From contig JAZRAG010000091.1 in assembly GCA_045634445.1 (NCBI GenBank), forward strand, positions 1 through 27,871: DNA of 27,871 bases, in the 5' to 3' direction. Position 1 is the stretch's first letter, and the number at the start of each line of letters is the position of its first letter. This document shows positions 24,133 to 27,871 of the stretch, piece after piece. Under the pieces are notes generated by a model. The model had not been told where the DNA came from, searched no databases, and was given only the letters and a program-made list of their open reading frames with translations. Source of the DNA: Spyradenecus sp045634445. GTDB taxonomy: Bacteria; Verrucomicrobiota; Kiritimatiellia; RFP12; DVOR01. Position numbers and translations under genes: made by a program.

Positions 24133-24585
24133 ATGATGGACACTCTGCTTGTACGAGATCTCAAAACACTGGAAGACACTGCCGCACTTGCTGCAGAGGT
24201 CGCGAAAGTGTTGACTCCTGGCGATGTACTACTCCTGACGGGTGACCTTGGTGCAGGGAAGACAACCTTTGTTCAAGCCCTGGCGAGAACATTTGGAATC
24301 ACGCGCACGGTCACGAGTCCCACCTTTACATTAGCCAATGAATACCCGATACCTTCGGGTGGCAAATTGGTGCATTACGATCTTTATCGTTTAGCCTCCG
24401 CTTCGGGACTTTACGATTTGGGGTTTGAAGACGCACTTGAAATGGGCGCGCGCCTCGCCATTGAATGGCCTGAAAAAGCGCAGGAAGTCCTTGATTTAGA
24501 AGTGCCGCAACGTCTTCGTTTAAATCTAACAACAAATGCAGACAATACGCGTCATGCAGAATTGTTGAAGGAACAATTACGATGA
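24133..24585 (+). CDS. tsaE: tRNA threonylcarbamoyladenosine biosynthesis ATPase TsaE
   Basis: TsaE is the small P-loop ATPase that works with TsaB and TsaD to make the essential t6A37 modification on ANN-decoding tRNAs. Walker A GDLGAGKTTF is at residues 37-46. The family motif SPTFTLANEY follows, then HYDLYRL and IEWPEKA near the C-terminus. At 150 aa it has normal length. The frame is open from 24103, but that codon lies inside the long hairpin. The ATG pair at 24133/24136 gives the usual N-terminus, though no clear Shine-Dalgarno is seen, so the start is uncertain by a few codons. The stop overlaps the nadA ATG by four bases. Confidence 0.92.
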   Translation: MMDTLLVRDLKTLEDTAALAAEVAKVLTPGDVLLLTGDLGAGKTTFVQALARTFGITRTVTSPTFTLANEYPIPSGGKLVHYDLYRLASASGLYDLGFEDALEMGARLAIEWPEKAQEVLDLEVPQRLRLNLTTNADNTRHAELLKEQLR

Positions 24586-25628
24586 GCACCTCAACTGTGT
24601 ACGAACAAATTGATCAAATTCGAAAGACTTGGGGAAAACGCCTTCTCATCTTAGGGCATCACTACCAAGACTCTAGCGTTGTGGCGTGTTGCGATGCCGT
24701 TGGCGATTCGCTTGAACTTTCGCGTTTAGCCGCCGAATCTGATGCTGAACGCATCATCTTTTGCGGTGTTCGCTTCATGGCAGAAACCGCTGACATTTTG
24801 ATTCGTGATGAGGCTGGCAAGTCGTGCGGTCGTAGCGTTTGGCAACCCGCCCCAACGGCTGGGTGTCCTATGGCTGACATGGCTGATGGCCCGACCTTAG
24901 AGGCTGCGTGGGAATACCTCTCTAAGGTGGCTACCGACTGCCCTCTAACACCGATTGTGTACGTCAATTCTTCTGCAGAAGTGAAGGCTGTTTGCGGAAA
25001 GCACGGCGGTTCTGCATGCACATCTGGCAATGGCAAGCGCGTGGTCAAGCACTTCTTAAAGCAGGGGCATCGCATTCTCTTTGCGCCAGACCAACATCTC
25101 TGCACGAATATCATGCGCGAATTGGGTTATCCCCCCGAAGCCGTGGCGGTTTGGCATCGTAGCCTCCCCAATGGCGGCTTAACGGATGAACAGATTCGTA
25201 AGGCCCGCCTCATCGCATGGGATGGTTGCTGCCCGATTCACGCGAGTTACACCATTGGCGATGTCGCTGCAGCGCGTGCTGCAAATCCTGGCGCAGAATT
25301 GCTCATTCATCCTGAAGCTCCAGCTCCAGTGGCTGCGTTAGCAGATCACACGGGTTCGACAAAGGGCATCATTGACATCATTACGCGCGCAGAACCGCAT
25401 CAGACCTTTATTGTGGGCACTGAAGAGCACTTGGTGAAGCGTTTGGCACAACGTAAAGAGCCCAAGGTTGTTTCGTTGCGTCCGATTATCTGTAATGATA
25501 TGGGCCTTACCACGCCTGAACAAATCTTAAACGTTTTGCAAACGTGGGATGAAGCGTGCCGCGTCGTTGTGCCAGATGAACGCGTTTTGGATGCACGTGC
25601 AAGCGTTGAACGCATGTTAGCACTCTAA
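24582..25628 (+). CDS. nadA: Quinolinate synthase NadA
   Basis: NadA condenses iminoaspartate with dihydroxyacetone phosphate to form quinolinate in de novo NAD synthesis, using a [4Fe-4S] cluster. The 348-aa protein shows LGHHYQD near residues 24-30, YVNSSAEVKA near 127-136, and the three expected cluster cysteines: C146 in ACTSGN, C216 or C217 in DGCCPIH, and C304 in IICNDM. The start overlaps tsaE (ATGA), with an AGGA Shine-Dalgarno inside the tsaE end, so the two genes are translationally coupled. nadB and nadC are not in the window. A strong bidirectional terminator follows. Confidence 0.95.
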   Translation: MSTSTVYEQIDQIRKTWGKRLLILGHHYQDSSVVACCDAVGDSLELSRLAAESDAERIIFCGVRFMAETADILIRDEAGKSCGRSVWQPAPTAGCPMADMADGPTLEAAWEYLSKVATDCPLTPIVYVNSSAEVKAVCGKHGGSACTSGNGKRVVKHFLKQGHRILFAPDQHLCTNIMRELGYPPEAVAVWHRSLPNGGLTDEQIRKARLIAWDGCCPIHASYTIGDVAAARAANPGAELLIHPEAPAPVAALADHTGSTKGIIDIITRAEPHQTFIVGTEEHLVKRLAQRKEPKVVSLRPIICNDMGLTTPEQILNVLQTWDEACRVVVPDERVLDARASVERMLAL

Positions 25629-25650
25629 TCACACTTGTAATTAGAAAACA

Positions 25651-25684
25651 AAAAGCGCCGCCTTTTCAGGTGGCGCTTTTGTTT
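25651..25684. terminator. Bidirectional terminator between convergent genes
   Basis: AAAAGCGCCGCC (25651-25662) and GGTGGCGCTTTT (25669-25680) form a 12-bp stem with a 6-base loop. T-rich sequence follows on the plus strand (GTTTT), and on the minus strand it is TGTTTTC. It serves nadA and the convergent gene ending at 25727. Confidence 0.9.
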
Positions 25685-25693
25685 TAAATTCAG

Positions 25694-25733
25694 TGTTTGT
25701 AATTTCGCTTAGCGAAAATCAATCCATTACAAA
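25694..25733. repeat. Nested inverted repeat at the 3' end of the 139-aa gene
   Basis: TTTGTAAT (25696-25703) and ATTACAAA (25726-25733) are inverted copies that enclose a second pair, TTTCGC/GCGAAA (25703-25708 and 25712-25717). The outer arm overlaps the stop codon of the minus-strand gene. It may assist termination or stabilise the mRNA end. Confidence 0.5.
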
Positions 25734-26146
25734 TCTTCAAAGAAGGCCTTCGCTTCAGAGAGTTTGCGACTTGCTTCAATCAATGTCGCCTCAGAGAAGG
25801 CGTCCAAGGGGCCTTTGATTTGCAACATCAAGCCGCCCTCTACACCAAATTCCTTACAAATCACCGTGATGTTATCCAACCAATCTGCGAGGTTAAACAA
25901 TGCAAGTGCATCTTCTGCGCCTTGCACTGGCGGCAATTCTAAGGCTACAGAAAGGGCAAAACGTTGGCGACCTTGCGTGATTTCGGGGTCATCAATCAAT
26001 TCAAGTGTGCCAGCATGTCGCGCATCACGCACATACGTCCAGGCAAGATAGTCGGGAGCATCCGCAAAGACTTCAAAGTGTTGGCAGGCCTTTAACCACG
26101 TTTCTGCGACTTCACGTGCGGCTGTAAGATTCACTTCGGCACTCAT
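25727..26146 (-). CDS. Uncharacterised small acidic protein
   Basis: I do not recognise this 139-aa protein. It is acidic, has no signal peptide or membrane helix, and reads as alternating helices and strands: an N-terminal helix (about residues 4-22), a central strand region around RFALSVALELPP, and a C-terminal helix (about 118-139). The size and pattern loosely recall the YbjN or secretion-chaperone folds, but this is not more than an impression. Its ATG overlaps the stop of the GHL10 gene by four bases, so it is translated with it. Being cytoplasmic, it is unlikely to act directly with the presumably exported partner. It is followed by the bidirectional terminator. Confidence 0.75.
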   Translation of the reverse strand: MSAEVNLTAAREVAETWLKACQHFEVFADAPDYLAWTYVRDARHAGTLELIDDPEITQGRQRFALSVALELPPVQGAEDALALFNLADWLDNITVICKEFGVEGGLMLQIKGPLDAFSEATLIEASRKLSEAKAFFEDL

Positions 26147-27871
26147 TTTTTGGTGACCCCTTCTGAGAGAATCGGGAGCACTTTTTGACGGAGGTTTTCA
26201 TCTAAGTCAAAGAGTACAAATCCCTTACAATTCATCTTACGAATGATTTCGATTTGGCGTAAGACGTCAATCGCGTCCAAACGGCTTTCTGCCGCTGTCA
26301 CACCAATACCACTGATAATCTTTGAAGCAATCCGTGAATCTGCGGTCTGCGTACCAAGCCAGTCTTTCAAAGCATCCAAATTGACCGTGTAATTCATCGG
26401 CAACGCATAGTCAATCAATCCCGTGCGTAACCACGAAATCCAGTCTTGGCCAACACTGTCCACGCATGCAGGATACTTTCCAAATACGGCTGCAGAGAGT
26501 TCCACGCCAGGTGCGCGTGCACGAAGGCGCGTACGAATGTCCACCACTGTTCTTGAAACTTGTGCTTCGCGCCAATCTAAGAAGGCTTTTCGACGTGCGC
26601 CCTTAGCATTTGTCACGCATTCTGGCCAATTGGGAGCCTTGCCACACGCCGCTTCAAAGCGTGCTTTTGTGCGCGGGCCTAACGAAGAAGGTAGATCTTG
26701 GAAACGGATAAAGTCCAAGTGCACGCCATCCACACCCGACTTTGCTAATTCTTCTGCGGCATTACAAAGGTATTGACGCACTTCGGGATGCGTAGGGTCT
26801 AACCAATTGAGATCCTTTCCTTTCGCATCTTGCAGTGTCCAACCTTTGCGCTTAAAGTTGTCAATCGCGCCACTCGCGGCATTGGTGCACGAGTAGCACA
26901 AGATCCATGCATGCACGCGGAGGCCATACTTGTGACACGCTTGAATCGCGTTTTTCAATTCATTCGTAGCAGAACGCGGCGGCAACACGCGCGAGGGATA
27001 CAGCGCAAAGGCTGCGCCCGCCACATTCACATACACATCCGTAATGCCTGCCTGTGCAAGCAACTGCGCAGTACGCTCCCAATTCCCGGGATAGAGTCCA
27101 CGTCCTGTGTGATCCCATACGCCCTTAATTTCACCAGGACGCGCCCAATAGGTCATGCCGTAGGTTCGATTGACGCAATCACGCAAATCGCACACCGTTT
27201 GATATGCAGTATAGCCCGATTTCTTTTCCAACGCTGCCTGCGCCATCGTCTGCAACTTTCGCAAGTAAACAAACGCATCATCAATCTGCTTACGGCGCGC
27301 AGAGGTCTTCGGTAATGCCCGATAGCGCTTCTGCAATGAGCCGTCATTCAACGGCTTTAAAACGTCTGCGTAAAGATAACGTGCGGCTTGATTCCACACA
27401 TTTGGGTCAGACTCTGCAGCAATCGCAAGTAAGAGACGTTGCTTACCAGCCTCATCCCCATCACCCGAAAGCACATGCGTCATCCAATACGACCCACGCG
27501 CTGTGCGCCACCACGCAACATCAGTGCGTTTCCCTGCACGATCACACCACCATGCCAGCGGTTTTGTATCTGCGCGAGCACCCGTCACGGTAAAGAGGTT
27601 TGTACTCGTCTGCAAAACAGACATCGGTGCGCCATTGGGCTTCTGCGCACCAAACACCATTGAACTCCACTTACCGCTATCATCACGCTTATACGTTTCA
27701 GGCTTTAAGCCAAAGAGCGCGGCCAGCTCTGGCGAAGCCGAGTAACACACCACAAAACGCGACCCACGCGCCAACTGTTGCTGCACTGCATTCACCACCG
27801 ACTTCGGCGGACGATAACAATCCACCAAAACCACCAGCTTATACGCAGAAGAAGCCGACAACGCCGAGTCT
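26143..27871 (-). CDS. GHL10 (DUF187, YngK-like) glycosidase-like protein, 5' end outside window
   Basis: This is a glycosyl-hydrolase-like TIM-barrel protein of the GHL10 family, related to Bacillus YngK; substrates of the family are poorly known. The frame stays open to base 27871 with no credible start (the only nearby candidate is a TTG at 27861 without a Shine-Dalgarno), so the N-terminus, probably with a signal peptide, is missing. The first 230 or so visible residues form a separate alpha/beta domain. The barrel begins around EIKGVWDHTGRGLYPGNWERT and includes YGLRVHAWILCY, DPTHPEVRQYL, GVDGVHLDFIRF and DYALPMNY, the pattern of this family. It overlaps the downstream 139-aa gene. A role in degrading cell-wall or dietary glycan is inference. 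Confidence 0.85.
   Translation of the reverse strand, partial: DSALSASSAYKLVVLVDCYRPPKSVVNAVQQQLARGSRFVVCYSASPELAALFGLKPETYKRDDSGKWSSMVFGAQKPNGAPMSVLQTSTNLFTVTGARADTKPLAWWCDRAGKRTDVAWWRTARGSYWMTHVLSGDGDEAGKQRLLLAIAAESDPNVWNQAARYLYADVLKPLNDGSLQKRYRALPKTSARRKQIDDAFVYLRKLQTMAQAALEKKSGYTAYQTVCDLRDCVNRTYGMTYWARPGEIKGVWDHTGRGLYPGNWERTAQLLAQAGITDVYVNVAGAAFALYPSRVLPPRSATNELKNAIQACHKYGLRVHAWILCYSCTNAASGAIDNFKRKGWTLQDAKGKDLNWLDPTHPEVRQYLCNAAEELAKSGVDGVHLDFIRFQDLPSSLGPRTKARFEAACGKAPNWPECVTNAKGARRKAFLDWREAQVSRTVVDIRTRLRARAPGVELSAAVFGKYPACVDSVGQDWISWLRTGLIDYALPMNYTVNLDALKDWLGTQTADSRIASKIISGIGVTAAESRLDAIDVLRQIEIIRKMNCKGFVLFDLDENLRQKVLPILSEGVTKK

Overview
The window looks like the chromosome of an anaerobic, probably gut-associated bacterium. 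The mixed Shine-Dalgarno usage, the secreted GH2 beta-galactosidase with a C-terminal F5/8-type C domain, the GHL10-type glycosidase-like protein and the set of short housekeeping operons would fit the PVC group (Kiritimatiellota, Verrucomicrobiota or Lentisphaerota). That taxonomic guess is an inference with low confidence, because no rRNA or lineage marker is present.

Region 1 (1-10668, minus strand) is a compact defence operon. In transcription order it encodes a 1092-aa SNF2-type helicase with a degenerate phospholipase-D-like N-terminus, a SieB-like two-helix membrane protein, a DUF4391 protein, an AlbA_2/Schlafen-type protein, a type III Mod methyltransferase and a type III Res subunit that runs off the window at base 1. 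Four of the five junctions overlap by 1 or 4 bases and the last is 11 bases, so the six genes are almost certainly one transcript. The Mod and Res motifs are intact. A strong promoter precedes a leader of about 240 nt that can fold into a long rod. The rod's lower strand can instead form a terminator hairpin whose U-tract touches the helicase ATG. The SieB and AlbA_2 genes and the middle of mod are clearly AT-richer than their neighbours, which suggests a mosaic built on a helicase-DUF4391-Mod-Res core. This operon and its leader are the best candidates for a poorly described system.

Region 2 (10669-11166) is intergenic. It holds a divergent -10 element, a 35-bp direct repeat that creates two coupled mini-ORFs and two copies of a 17-bp palindrome, and a hairpin terminator shared with nrdR.

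Region 3 (11167-18816, minus strand) is housekeeping. It contains a two-receiver response regulator followed by nrdR; an iron-type alcohol dehydrogenase followed by an M18 aminopeptidase; and a site-2 protease, ychF, a D-Ala-D-Ala carboxypeptidase and a small lipoprotein. Each operon ends in a visible hairpin terminator.

Region 4 (18817-23836) centres on the strongly codon-biased, secreted LacZ-like enzyme. It is flanked on both sides by long AT-rich intergenic stretches that contain degenerate tandem repeats of about 22 nt.

Region 5 (23837-27871) holds a NifU-like Fe-S protein, tsaE overlapping nadA (NadA is itself an Fe-S enzyme), and, convergent to them, a GHL10 glycosidase-like gene truncated by the window edge together with a small overlapping gene of unknown function. 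A bidirectional terminator separates the convergent groups. I saw no tRNA, rRNA, CRISPR array, insertion sequence or integrase in the window.
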